A stretch of DNA of 64,000 nucleotides from Latilactobacillus curvatus JCM 1096 = DSM 20019 (GCF_004101845.1 NZ_CP026116.1:682001-746000), one strand, 5' to 3'. Shown: positions 52,458 through 61,321, counted from the stretch's first letter. Translations and numbers: made by a program. The notes: a model not told the origin generated them from the letters alone.

Positions 52458-53183
52458 TTATTTACCATCCTTATTATTTGTTGTTGTAACTGTTTCTTTA
52501 ACCAATGCACCCGGAATTGCCTGCAAAATTCGTAAAATATGCTCATCACTAATTTCTGACGCTTTGTATTGCTTACGAATATCAGTTGCTGTACGAATAT
52601 AATTCTTGCCAATGTGTTGCGTTCGAATAACTAAGTCACAATTCCCGTTAACGACGTTATAATATTTTTGTTTTAACGCCGGAACTGGCTTTGTAACATT
52701 GTCTTCGGTTCTTGAATCCTCTCGCGAAATATAAACGATATTCATTGGCAATCCTTTTAAATCCAGAATTAACTGCTGTAACGTCGTATTGAACAGTGAC
52801 CAACCTTTCCCAAACGGAATATCGCCAATCGTTTTGACGCCATTCTCAATACAGATTGATTGCTCAATTAATGTGCAAACATCTTCAATAACATCAATGA
52901 CGACTGTCTTATATGAATTGGCTTCCGTTTTAAGTGCGAGAATCGACTCGTCTAGCGTGTCTATAACAGACGTGGTTAATTTGCCCCGACTGTCTCTAAC
53001 GTTCGCCAACGGGATTGTAGGGCGCGTTCCCGAGTTCTTCTCATTGTCATCCGTACTTAACACAATCGTTTCTGGGAATCTGGTTGCTAAAAAACTTTTG
53101 CCACTCATAGTGTCGCCCCAAATGAAGAAATTTCTCGGCGTCCCATTTGGCTTATGCGGTTTATTTTCTGGTAAAATACTCAT
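52458..53183 (-). CDS. Sak4-like RecA-fold ATPase
   Basis: 241 aa, AAA_24 family. Walker A WGDTMSGKSFLATRF (about 24), Walker B YKTVVIDVIED (about 95). It acts in phage recombination with the DUF669 partner encoded next. Confidence 0.88.
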   Translation of the reverse strand: MSILPENKPHKPNGTPRNFFIWGDTMSGKSFLATRFPETIVLSTDDNEKNSGTRPTIPLANVRDSRGKLTTSVIDTLDESILALKTEANSYKTVVIDVIEDVCTLIEQSICIENGVKTIGDIPFGKGWSLFNTTLQQLILDLKGLPMNIVYISREDSRTEDNVTKPVPALKQKYYNVVNGNCDLVIRTQHIGKNYIRTATDIRKQYKASEISDEHILRILQAIPGALVKETVTTTNNKDGK

Positions 53184-54559
53184 TTAATGAAACCTCTTTT
53201 CTTTCCGTAGAAGAAGACCCAACCTTTCTTATAATTCATAAACTTTTGATAGGCTTTGACTTCTGCCATATTTTGTAAATCCGCCGGTCTTTTACCAGCA
53301 ATATTATTAGTAGCGCTATCTGCCAGAATTTCTTTGGCTCGTTCCGATCTGGTCGTTGCTATCTTTTTTAATTCAGCATCTTCAACTACTTCAATTTCTT
53401 GCACGTTGATTGCGATTTCGTGTCCACAATAAGGGCATTTATCATCAGTTTTGTAAAAGGTCCCAAAGCAAAATTCACACGTAGTTGTCGATTTAATCGT
53501 GCCATTATTATCATTTGATGTTTTGCCACCGGTTCCTTTTAAACTCCATTGCCGGTCAATCGTCGGTAGCCCGAACCGTTGAACATTGCCAACGTGGTCA
53601 ATAATGACCGCACGTTTACCTTCTCGCGGATTCATAGAGCGCATAGCGAACTGCAAGAATAACGATAACGATTGAGTCGGCCGCAGCATGATCACACAAT
53701 CAACATTCGGTAAATCAAGCCCTTCGGTAAACAGCTCCGCGTTGGTCACTATCTGCACGGTTCCTTCGCGATAATCCTTGATGATTTGATTGCGCTCCGC
53801 TTTTGGCGTTTTGCCCGATACAGCTTTAGCAACAATGCCATGACCGTTGAACTCTTTTGCCAATCGTTCAGCACTAGCAACATTGTAAGTGTATGCGATG
53901 GCTTGCTTACCACTTGCTAATTTTTGGTAAATCTTAACAGCATTACCATATATTTTTGGTTTAAACGCTGCTTGAATACTTTTGTCATTAAATTCACCGG
54001 TTCGATCCACAAGAATGTTAGTGGCATCGAAATCATCCGGTGCATAATAATCAACCGGCGCTAGAAATCCCTTGTCAATTAGTTCTGGTATCGGTTTACC
54101 TTGTATTAAATCTGTTGCTACATCTTCGAACCCCTTACCGTTTAAGCGAATAGGTGTGGCGGTAAACAATAGTTTTAATGCGTTTGGAAATTGCTCTAAA
54201 ATTCTGATGTATGATTTAGCGAGCGAGTGGTGTGCCTCGTCAACGAATATTATTTGTGGCTCAGACATCTTCGCAACCCGTCTTGTAATGGTTTGAACCA
54301 TTCCGATAGTGGTTAAATCCATATTGACGTTTTGCTCTGCAAACGAGCGTTTAACCTGATCTACGATTTCTTTTCGGTGGACAACAAATAAAATCCGACT
54401 ACCTTTTTGAGTTGCCCTGCGTGCGATTTCTGCCATTATTACTGTCTTCCCAGTGCGAGGCGGTTGCTGAACAATTATTGAATGGTTGCCCCGTTTGATT
54501 GATTCTGTGATGTTATCAATCGTTTCAACCTGGTAATCGCGTAGCTTTTTTACCCCCAT
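53180..54559 (-). CDS. DEAD/DEAH-box superfamily 2 helicase
   Basis: 459 aa. Motif I PPRTGKTVIMAEIA, motif II VDEAHH, motif III FTATPIR, motif VI QFAMRSMNPREGKRAV (about 295), and a zinc-binding C-terminal pair CEFCFG / CPYCGHE. It likely unwinds DNA during replication. Overlaps both neighbours. Confidence 0.92.
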   Translation of the reverse strand: MGVKKLRDYQVETIDNITESIKRGNHSIIVQQPPRTGKTVIMAEIARRATQKGSRILFVVHRKEIVDQVKRSFAEQNVNMDLTTIGMVQTITRRVAKMSEPQIIFVDEAHHSLAKSYIRILEQFPNALKLLFTATPIRLNGKGFEDVATDLIQGKPIPELIDKGFLAPVDYYAPDDFDATNILVDRTGEFNDKSIQAAFKPKIYGNAVKIYQKLASGKQAIAYTYNVASAERLAKEFNGHGIVAKAVSGKTPKAERNQIIKDYREGTVQIVTNAELFTEGLDLPNVDCVIMLRPTQSLSLFLQFAMRSMNPREGKRAVIIDHVGNVQRFGLPTIDRQWSLKGTGGKTSNDNNGTIKSTTTCEFCFGTFYKTDDKCPYCGHEIAINVQEIEVVEDAELKKIATTRSERAKEILADSATNNIAGKRPADLQNMAEVKAYQKFMNYKKGWVFFYGKKRGFIK

Positions 54560-55035
54560 CGAATTGAAGTACCTTGTGTTAATTCCGCGCCTGTTACTGG
54601 CTTACCGGCTTTTAAATCAGCCTTTAACTTAGCTTTGTCCAATTCATATTTTTGTCTAAAGTAGAAAGCTGGAATATCCTTTTCATCAAGCACATTAACC
54701 GATGCCGGATTATTCTGAATTCGTACTGGCATGATTGGATCAGCTACTTTTTTGATGTCAGCTGTGTCCATTGCATACATAGCACGTTGCTTGATTGCAA
54801 GGATTGCTTTTTTAGTTCTTTTGTTGCGTTCAGATAGCTGTTTAATTGCTTCTGCTCGTGCTTCCACATCGGCTTCAAGGTTTTTAACCACATAGCCTGA
54901 ATTAACGGCCTTAGATTCTAAATCGGCTTTAATTGCGTCGAATGTGTCTGCTGCTTGTGTTTCATCGATTTCGCCATTCTCAACTAATTGTTGAAGCTGT
55001 GCGAAGTCACCTGTTAATTTATAAATGCTAGCCAT
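54550..55035 (-). CDS. Siphovirus Gp157-family protein
   Basis: 161 aa helical protein with IDETQAADTFDAIKADLESK and SVNVLDEKDIPAFYF, matching the Gp157 family described first in phage Sfi21. Exact role unknown. Confidence 0.88.
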   Translation of the reverse strand: MASIYKLTGDFAQLQQLVENGEIDETQAADTFDAIKADLESKAVNSGYVVKNLEADVEARAEAIKQLSERNKRTKKAILAIKQRAMYAMDTADIKKVADPIMPVRIQNNPASVNVLDEKDIPAFYFRQKYELDKAKLKADLKAGKPVTGAELTQGTSIRWG

Positions 55036-55119
55036 ATTGCGCCTCCAGTGTTATAATTTTTGTATAATTTGTTTTGTTCTCTGCGTTAATCGTTGTCGCG
55101 ATTAGCGCTTTTTTTGTGC

Positions 55120-55317
55120 TCAATCAACCGTAATACCTCCCATAGTTAACAGGAAATCTCGCTCATCTCCGTCGCAGATAATATAACCGTTATATGTCAT
55201 ACGTGAGTCTGATTCGAAAACTGACCGACCTGCGTAGTCATAACCGATTAGTTTATTCACCCTATTTGTGGGCGTTAAACGATCGCGTTCGTTTTGGTTA
55301 CTAAAGTTGTCTTTCAT
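55120..55317 (-). CDS. Small phage protein, 65 aa
   Basis: Hydrophilic; contains GYDYAGRSVFESDSRMTYNGY. Start shares ATGA with the upstream small membrane gene. No family. Confidence 0.65.
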   Translation of the reverse strand: MKDNFSNQNERDRLTPTNRVNKLIGYDYAGRSVFESDSRMTYNGYIICDGDERDFLLTMGGITVD

Positions 55318-55460
55318 TTGAAAAACTCCTTATGGTTAACTCCTACATATGTTGCAAATGATCCGATAATTAAAAGTGTCACTGGAAATTGTATAAAGCG
55401 TGGGATATACAAGCCCAAAGTGACGCTAATGATACAAGTCATGTAAAGATTCTTATTCAT
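55314..55460 (-). CDS. Small membrane protein, 48 aa
   Basis: ATG at 55458-55460 after AAAGGAG. Begins M-N-K-N-L-Y-M-T-C with two hydrophobic segments (about 5-20, 25-38). The last codons overlap the next gene by 4 bp (ATGA). Unknown function. Confidence 0.62.
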   Translation of the reverse strand: MNKNLYMTCIISVTLGLYIPRFIQFPVTLLIIGSFATYVGVNHKEFFK

Positions 55461-55476
55461 TGCTTAACACTCCTTT

Positions 55477-55743
55477 TTAAATATTTTTCATTCTTTCCAG
55501 CGCCGCATCGACGTCTTTAGGAAGGTAACGTCGCTTAGTTTTGCTGATATAAACCGGCTGTAATCCACCGCGAATAATCAATTCGTCGAAGTCTTTCTGG
55601 TCGATGTTCGCATGTTTGACAGCATCTGCACGGTTCATGGGTCGTTGCTGTCTGCTGATTATTTCATCAGCCATTTGATGTGCCAATTCAATCACTTCGG
55701 CTGCGATCATCCGTGATGCTTCTTCACTTATTAGTGATTGCAT
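55477..55743 (-). CDS. Excisionase-like or HTH early phage protein, 88 aa
   Basis: Helical protein; the C-terminal half (RADAVKHANIDQKDFDELII ... YLPKDVDAALERM) resembles a winged-helix excisionase fold. A small DNA-binding protein at this early position could be Xis; this is an inference. Confidence 0.65.
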   Translation of the reverse strand: MQSLISEEASRMIAAEVIELAHQMADEIISRQQRPMNRADAVKHANIDQKDFDELIIRGGLQPVYISKTKRRYLPKDVDAALERMKNI

Positions 55744-55766
55744 GGTTAGGCCTCCTGGATAAATAT

Positions 55767-55907
55767 TTATTTAATAAGTTTCAATGCGCCCTTCAAATAC
55801 ATAGACAATTGTGTAACTTTGTCTAAACCATTTTGTAAAGTTTCCTTAGAATACTGATTAGCTAGATAATGACAGTAGTCACTTTCTCGCTTAACATTCT
55901 TCTCCAT
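55767..55907 (-). CDS. Small phage protein, 46 aa
   Basis: ATG at 55905-55907 after GGAGG. Begins M-E-K-N-V-K-R-E-S-D, helical, basic C-terminus (KGALKLIK). It fills an otherwise empty 180-bp gap. No family. Confidence 0.6.
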   Translation of the reverse strand: MEKNVKRESDYCHYLANQYSKETLQNGLDKVTQLSMYLKGALKLIK

Positions 55908-55929
55908 GCCTTGTCCTCCTGTACTTCAC

Positions 55930-56118
55930 TTATTCTTCTGATTCAAACTTATATAGAATTTCAGATACTCGTAACGAATTTTTAGCAAGATTTAACGCAA
56001 CCTGACTATTAGGGATATATTTCCCGTTTTCGGTTACCGACCCGCCACCGTCAATTGCTTCAAAATCAAATTTAATTTCATCAAGTAATTCCATTAATTC
56101 ACCATCTAATCTATCCAT
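55930..56118 (-). CDS. Small acidic phage protein, 62 aa
   Basis: Contains LMELLDEIKFDFEAIDGGGS and LAKNSLRVSEILYKFE. GGAGG lies before the ATG. Function unknown. Confidence 0.65.
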   Translation of the reverse strand: MDRLDGELMELLDEIKFDFEAIDGGGSVTENGKYIPNSQVALNLAKNSLRVSEILYKFESEE

Positions 56119-56143
56119 TTTAAAAACCTCCGTTTATCTTCTA

Positions 56144-56896
56144 TTAATGTTCTTCGTTCCAAACACCATACTTAATAGCAAATTCCTTAACAATCGCTGT
56201 ATAGATTTCAATCAACTTGTTGTCATCATTGATTACATCTAGTTTCGATAACTTATCTCGAGTGGATTTACATACACCTTCATCAGCCATGCGACGACGT
56301 TTATTTGTTTGTCGAGTCTTTAAATTTACTTTGCCACGACGTTCTAATTCTGTATAAATTGCACTTTGAATTTCTTTATAAGCACCATATCCGCCTTGAG
56401 CTTGTGCAATCTTATTGATTAATGTGCGAGAATCTTTCCGCCAGTCCGTTGTGTTCAAAGCCACAATTTCTGAAATGCTGTCTACCTTTTTATCAAGTTG
56501 ATTAGTCGCTAATTCTTGCTTAGCCAATGAATCAAACAAACCTTTGAACATTTGTAATTCTGGGCTTAAGTTCTTAGTGTCGATTTTGATTTGAGCTTCC
56601 ATTTGATTGAATGCTTCAATGTATTTCAATTTAAATTCCAAAGCTTTTTTGCCGGTAAAACCCATCCCTAGCAGTGTAAATCCATCCCGATTCATATAGA
56701 TAACTCGGTATTGTTGTTTATTTTGGGGATGTGTATAAACATCTTCGTAGAATAGGTTTGCCCAATTTTCGGCCACCCCTTCTCTTAAGGAATCAATTGC
56801 TTCTAAAACGTGCTTATGGTTCTTATCAAAAACCTCCGCTACTTGTAAACTGCTCGTTACTGCTTGCTGGTTCTTCATGATTACTAAGTTATTCAT
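56144..56896 (-). CDS. Antirepressor-like protein, Rha + ORF6C domains
   Basis: 250 aa from ATG 56896 (AAGGAG 9 bp upstream). The N-terminal Rha domain (about 1-100; VAEVFDKNHKHVLEAID, YMNRDGFTLLGMGFTGKKAL) is followed by a C-terminal ORF6C-type domain (about 130-240). Proteins of this build antagonise phage repressors. Second gene of the leftward early operon. Confidence 0.88.
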   Translation of the reverse strand: MNNLVIMKNQQAVTSSLQVAEVFDKNHKHVLEAIDSLREGVAENWANLFYEDVYTHPQNKQQYRVIYMNRDGFTLLGMGFTGKKALEFKLKYIEAFNQMEAQIKIDTKNLSPELQMFKGLFDSLAKQELATNQLDKKVDSISEIVALNTTDWRKDSRTLINKIAQAQGGYGAYKEIQSAIYTELERRGKVNLKTRQTNKRRRMADEGVCKSTRDKLSKLDVINDDNKLIEIYTAIVKEFAIKYGVWNEEH

Positions 56897-56909
56897 TTCT
56901 TGCATCTCC

Positions 56910-57098
56910 TTATTTTCTTGAGTTTACATACTTGTCGAATTTATTAATCCATTGTGTTGCTTTGGGTCCATCTTTCCGCCCGTTCAATATGTCAGAAACA
57001 TAAACCGCAGAAATACCGAACACTTCTGACAGTTCTTTAAATTTGATTTTTTTAATTTTCATTTGCGCAATCAAAAGAGCTCTTTCTGTCACAGTCAT
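56910..57098 (-). CDS. Cro-like HTH repressor
   Basis: 62 aa helix-turn-helix (FKELSEVFGISAVYVSDILNG). GGAGGTG lies before the ATG. First leftward gene opposite the CI-like repressor, the classic Cro position. Confidence 0.82.
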   Translation of the reverse strand: MTVTERALLIAQMKIKKIKFKELSEVFGISAVYVSDILNGRKDGPKATQWINKFDKYVNSRK

Positions 57099-57171
57099 GT
57101 CATCACCTCCAAACTAAATGTAAATTTAATAAGCTATTTTTTTAACTTTTTCATCTAAATCCTATTGATAA

Positions 57172-57325
57172 TTCTAACTATTATGATAGAATGTAGACAT
57201 AGTTAAATAAGCCACTTCATGACATAGCGAATACGTTGGGGAACGGATATATCGCAATTGTTTTTTTGTCTTAGTTAGCTATCAATTAAGCTTATGACTA
57301 CAGTATATTGCCATAATAGTTAGAA
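57172..57325. promoter_or_regulatory. Lysis-lysogeny control region with an inverted operator pair
   Basis: The 14-mer TTCTAACTATTATG (57172-57185) recurs as its exact complement CATAATAGTTAGAA (57312-57325), 126 bp apart between the divergent cro-like and cI-like genes. The two copies face opposite genes, as expected for operators bound by CI and/or Cro. Clear promoter boxes were not assigned. Confidence 0.65.
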
Positions 57326-57386
57326 GTCAACATATTTTTCTATCTAAAATGACAGAAATTGTGGTCAGATTGTGAGGAATACTGTT

Positions 57387-57710
57387 ATGACGCTCTTTGA
57401 CAGAGTTAAATATCTTGCAGAAAAACAAAAGATTTCTATTTCGCGACTAGAAGAAGACCTTGGATTAGGTAAAAATTACTTATACAAATGGAAAAAGAAC
57501 TCACCAAATTCAGACACGCTTCAAAAGGTTGCAGACTATTTTAATGTATCTACGGACTACTTATTAGGACGCTCAGATAAGTTTGGTGAAAATACTTTTC
57601 GACCAAAAGTTCAAAAAATTGCGCGCAATGCTAGCCATCTATCCGATAATGATTTAGATAAATTAAATGATGTCATGGCTGCTATTTTTAAGGATAAATT
57701 TGACGAATAG
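57387..57710 (+). CDS. CI-like phage repressor (XRE type)
   Basis: 107 aa from ATG 57387 (GAGGAA 7 bp upstream). N-terminal helix-turn-helix (ISISRLEEDLGLGKNYLYKW), then a short C-terminal helical segment. There is no LexA-type self-cleavage domain, so inactivation probably depends on the ImmA-like protease encoded next. Confidence 0.9.
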   Translation: MTLFDRVKYLAEKQKISISRLEEDLGLGKNYLYKWKKNSPNSDTLQKVADYFNVSTDYLLGRSDKFGENTFRPKVQKIARNASHLSDNDLDKLNDVMAAIFKDKFDE

Positions 57711-57721
57711 TGAGGAACTAC

Positions 57722-58879
57722 ATGAAAGACAAAGTACGTTGGGATTTTGCCAGGAATATGGCTTTAAAGGTTCGAGAAATATATAACTTAAATACAACTC
57801 GATTAGCGATACTAGAATTTATTGATAAGATTCCAGATTTACGTGTTATTACTTATAATGAAATGGTTAAAGAAATAAATAATCGTAAGCCAGAACTTCA
57901 CGTCAATGTGAATTGGGTGATAAATAACCTCGCTGACGGATCACAAGATGCAGCAATAATTAAGATGAGTGATTCTGAGCAAAAAATAATTTTATATCAT
58001 GACAAAGCTTCAAATATTATCCCTGAAAGAATACGTTTCACTATTGCACATGAACTTGGACATTATTTTTTGAAACATTCTTTTAGCGATTCGCTTGGTA
58101 GGAATGGGATTACAGAAGAAAACTATAATATCATGGAAAAGGAGGCCGAGGCCTTTGCGCAAACTCTACTAATCCCCCCCTCTTCGCTCTACTACGGAGA
58201 AAACGTTGATGATATTATCAAACTTCACGATGTTAGTAAGACGGCTGCTAGGATAGCTATAGAGCAAACTCACTATCAATATCGTCTACCAACATATAGG
58301 CCAAAAATAGATTTTTCAATCTACTCGTTCACAAGATTGCCAACTCACTTTTCCTTATTTAATGGATTTTATTTATCATCTTCTTACGCCATCCATTGCA
58401 AAGATTGCAATGGGCTTAGCACTTTTAGCTATAATAAACCGTTACTATATTGTAGCTATTGTGGTTCTAGTAATATCCATGTACATGATATTACGAGTAT
58501 TAATTTTAATTTTTACGAAAGAGTGGTGCCCTATACTATGATTTATAAAGGTATTGATGTTGACTCACAAGGAAAAGCAACAAAGTGTCCAACTTGCAAT
58601 AATGAAAATATTGTAGACGGAAGTTATTGTCAAATTTGCGGAAGTCATATAGTTAATAAATGTAGTGGTTATGACAGAAACTACAACAATAGTTACTTCG
58701 ATCCTGATTTTATAAATGGGACAAAGGGGTGTGGGACCGTTCTCTCTGGCGAATCAAGATACTGTCCTATTTGCGGATGTGAATCCACTTTCTTTGTGCA
58801 AGATTTATTATCAGATTGGAAAAAAGCAAAAGAAGAAAAAACATTATTGAAAATAGAAACAGAAGCACTTCCTTTCTAA
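57722..58879 (+). CDS. ImmA/IrrE-type metalloprotease with C-terminal zinc-ribbon array
   Basis: 385 aa from ATG 57722 (AGGA 5 bp upstream). Zinc protease motif HELGHYFLKH (about 115) and downstream EAEAFAQTLLIP define the ImmA/IrrE (DUF955) domain (about 60-190). The C-terminal about 190 residues carry successive CxxC pairs (CKDC, CSYC; CPTC, CQIC; CPIC plus further Cys), i.e. about two to three zinc ribbons, much longer than usual ImmA. It probably cleaves the CI-like repressor upon damage signalling. Confidence 0.88.
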   Translation: MKDKVRWDFARNMALKVREIYNLNTTRLAILEFIDKIPDLRVITYNEMVKEINNRKPELHVNVNWVINNLADGSQDAAIIKMSDSEQKIILYHDKASNIIPERIRFTIAHELGHYFLKHSFSDSLGRNGITEENYNIMEKEAEAFAQTLLIPPSSLYYGENVDDIIKLHDVSKTAARIAIEQTHYQYRLPTYRPKIDFSIYSFTRLPTHFSLFNGFYLSSSYAIHCKDCNGLSTFSYNKPLLYCSYCGSSNIHVHDITSINFNFYERVVPYTMIYKGIDVDSQGKATKCPTCNNENIVDGSYCQICGSHIVNKCSGYDRNYNNSYFDPDFINGTKGCGTVLSGESRYCPICGCESTFFVQDLLSDWKKAKEEKTLLKIETEALPF

Positions 58880-58892
58880 AAGATGCAACACT

Positions 58893-58929
58893 AAAAAAGC
58901 CCTAAAGAATCGTGGGGATTCAATAGGGC
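58893..58929 (-). terminator. Leftward-facing hairpin terminator behind the ImmA gene
   Basis: GCCCTA/TAGGGC plus inner GAATC/GATTC stem. The T run (six) exists only on the minus strand, so as an intrinsic terminator it would stop leftward, i.e. antisense, transcription. Confidence 0.55.
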
Positions 58930-58982
58930 CGGTATATTATTGCTACGTCCAAATATTATTTTATCATATTGGAGGAGTATTT

Positions 58983-59891
58983 GTGGTTAAGAAGAGGTAT
59001 TTATTTATGGTTGTTATGGCAAGCTTAGGGCTACTTACTGCCTGTGGTAATCAAAACGAACGCAATGATTCAAGCAGCGAACAAACAGTGAAGAAAACAT
59101 CGTCGCTTGAAAACGCAAAAATGAACGTTGATGGATTGTTTTCAGATTCAAAGCATACTAAGTTATTAGAAGGCACAACCTACCAACAAATCAAATCTGT
59201 ATCTAAAGAAGTATCAAAACTACCTAACTCAAAGGAAAAAGAAAAACTACTAAAAGATATTTTAACAGCTCAAAAATTATGGCCTGACTTTGTTAATCAA
59301 ACCAATAAAAAGAATTCTGAATCCATTAAAGCTTCTGAATCAAAAGCTAATTCAAAAAGCGAGTCGGAAAAAGTAAAATCCGAAAGTGAATCTGCAGCTA
59401 AAGAATCTGCTTCTGAATCAAAAAAAGAAGCAACTTCTAAGTCACAATCCGCCGCTAGTGCAAGTCAAAGTCAGCCACAATCTACATCTAATAACGAAGA
59501 CGGAAAAGAACGTTTAGATAAGGATAATAATATTTACCTCGTAAAAGAGATGCATGAACGTATTGACGGTACCCAAGGAATTTCGAAAAAAATGTATGAT
59601 GCAGCTCAATCTTTGGATGTCAAAAGAATTAAAAAAGAGATTAAAGTCATTAATAACGTAATTAAAGAATGTGATGATCATTATGTATTTGAATCTGAAT
59701 ATTCAAGTGATGATAAGTCATTAATTAATAATCTGAATGACTATTGGCAGGCATCGTCTGACCTACTTAATATTGAGAAAGATTATTTGAACTATCAAAT
59801 TGGTAAAAACGATGACTCGAAAAACTTTGGTAAAGAGATCAATAGCAAGCTAAATGATTGGAATGCGATCTACGATAAAATAGTTAATTAA
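58983..59891 (+). CDS. Phage-encoded surface lipoprotein
   Basis: 302 aa from GTG 58983 (GGAGGAG 6 bp upstream). Lipoprotein signal peptide with lipobox LLTAC (Cys about 21), a first helical domain (about 35-108), a Ser/Glu/Lys-rich linker (about 112-172, many SES and SKS repeats) and a second helical domain (about 178-300). A lysogeny-module lipoprotein recalls superinfection-exclusion lipoproteins such as Ltp of TP-J34; that function is inferred. Confidence 0.82.
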   Translation: MVKKRYLFMVVMASLGLLTACGNQNERNDSSSEQTVKKTSSLENAKMNVDGLFSDSKHTKLLEGTTYQQIKSVSKEVSKLPNSKEKEKLLKDILTAQKLWPDFVNQTNKKNSESIKASESKANSKSESEKVKSESESAAKESASESKKEATSKSQSAASASQSQPQSTSNNEDGKERLDKDNNIYLVKEMHERIDGTQGISKKMYDAAQSLDVKRIKKEIKVINNVIKECDDHYVFESEYSSDDKSLINNLNDYWQASSDLLNIEKDYLNYQIGKNDDSKNFGKEINSKLNDWNAIYDKIVN

Positions 59892-59956
59892 TTACTCCCT
59901 GTTCAACCATCGGATAAGCCGACAGCAAGTGCAAGTCTTGCTGGTTGATTTGCAAT

Positions 59957-60039
59957 AAAAAAAGACACATCCCCCGTCGCCAAACGGATGGATGTGCCTA
60001 ACAAAAAAAGGTACGCATTAGCGCACGCTATTTGCGTAC
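59957..60039 (-). terminator. Two leftward-facing hairpin terminators before the integrase gene
   Basis: First: CACATCC (59966-59972) with GGATGTG (59990-59996), T run of seven only on the minus strand. Second: GTACGCA (60011-60017) with TGCGTAC (60033-60039) and inner TAGCG/CGCTA, T run of seven on the minus strand. Confidence 0.6.
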
Positions 60040-60073
60040 TCTATTTTAACAGATAATAGGAGGATATTACAAC

Positions 60074-61252
60074 ATGGCACGGATCACCGATAAACGTATA
60101 AAAGAATACACTAAAAAAGATGGTACTATCGCATATATGTTTAATGCCTATCTAGGCCGCGTCAATGGGAAGGATAAACGAATAACTAGACGTGGTTTTA
60201 GAACACCACGCGAAGCTAGATTAGCTCTAATAGCCCTTGAAGCTGAACGCGATTCTCTGCTTGAAGTTGCAAATAAGTATTCCTTTGAAGAAATCTATTT
60301 AAATTGGTTTAAACAATATAAAAATACTGTTAAAGAATCGACCTGGGCTAAAACAGAAAGCATTTTTAAATTGCATATCTTACCAGTTTTTGGGGATAAG
60401 ATAATTACAGATATTACCCCCATGGATTGTCAAACGGCTATTAACAGTTGGTACGAGTCTGGTAAAAAGAAATATAAAGTGTTTATGAACTACACTGGTA
60501 ACGTATTTCAATATGCTTTTAAGATGGATATTGTTCAATCTGATCCAACCAAGAAAATATTCATCCCTAAAAATCCTAATAAACTTGATGATTCTAAGAT
60601 TAATTTTTTTGATAAACAAGAGCTACTAACCTTTTTCAAAGCCGTCGATGAATTCGGTGATCAGCAAGCAGCGATGTGTTTCCATCTACTAGCCTTTACC
60701 GGAATGCGTAAAGGTGAATTACTTGCCCTAACGTGGGATGATATCGACTTAAAAGCTGCCACTTTAGACATCAATAAGACACAAACTTTAGGTGCCGGCT
60801 TCAAGTTAATCACACAGACACCTAAAACTAAAAATAGCCACCGTACGTTGAATTTAGATGACAATACGGTCAAACGACTTAAAAAGTGGAAAGTCGTCCA
60901 AAAAGAGCAACTATTAGCTTTTGGAACTACTGTCAAATCGAAAGAGCAGCTGGTATTTTCAAACGAGGACAACGAGTTTTTACAACCGAACTATCCCGGT
61001 AAATGGATGGACTGGATCATAAAAAAATATAATAAGGATAAAGAACCTAACGAGCAATTAAAACGAATCACAGTCCACGGTTTGCGACACACTTATGCTA
61101 CGCTAGCTTTTGAAGCTGGTGCATCGATTAAGGAAGTACAAGAGCAACTTGGCCATCTCAACTTCAAAACAACGATGGACATTTACACGGCCGTTACTCA
61201 AAAACAAAAGATTGAAACGTCAACAAAATTCGCCGAATATCTAGCTAAATAG
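60074..61252 (+). CDS. int: Tyrosine integrase
   Basis: 392 aa. N-terminal arm-binding domain (about 1-55), SAM-like core-binding domain (about 60-160) and catalytic domain with Arg in FTGMRKGELLALTW (about 214), HGLRHTYATL (His/Arg, about 337) and the nucleophile in MDIYTAVTQ (Tyr about 372). AGGAGG precedes the ATG. It lies 80 bp from attR, transcribed towards it. Confidence 0.96.
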   Translation: MARITDKRIKEYTKKDGTIAYMFNAYLGRVNGKDKRITRRGFRTPREARLALIALEAERDSLLEVANKYSFEEIYLNWFKQYKNTVKESTWAKTESIFKLHILPVFGDKIITDITPMDCQTAINSWYESGKKKYKVFMNYTGNVFQYAFKMDIVQSDPTKKIFIPKNPNKLDDSKINFFDKQELLTFFKAVDEFGDQQAAMCFHLLAFTGMRKGELLALTWDDIDLKAATLDINKTQTLGAGFKLITQTPKTKNSHRTLNLDDNTVKRLKKWKVVQKEQLLAFGTTVKSKEQLVFSNEDNEFLQPNYPGKWMDWIIKKYNKDKEPNEQLKRITVHGLRHTYATLAFEAGASIKEVQEQLGHLNFKTTMDIYTAVTQKQKIETSTKFAEYLAK

Positions 61253-61256
61253 TCTA

Positions 61257-61277
61257 TACGTAATCAATACGTAATCA
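61257..61277. promoter_or_regulatory. Arm-type repeats near attR
   Basis: ACGTAATCA occurs twice in direct orientation (61258, 61269), matching the pair near attL. They begin 6 bp after the integrase stop. Confidence 0.6.
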
Positions 61278-61293
61278 AAATTAAAAAATGGCA

Positions 61294-61321
61294 CAAAAAA
61301 AGCCCGATAAATCAGGCTTTT
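61294..61321 (-). terminator. Phage-supplied terminator behind tRNA-Gln
   Basis: On the minus strand AAAAGCCTGA-TTTA-TCGGGCTTTT then a T run, 11 bp after the tRNA-Gln 3' end. It replaces the ancestral terminator now stranded at attL. It could also act weakly behind int. Confidence 0.75.
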
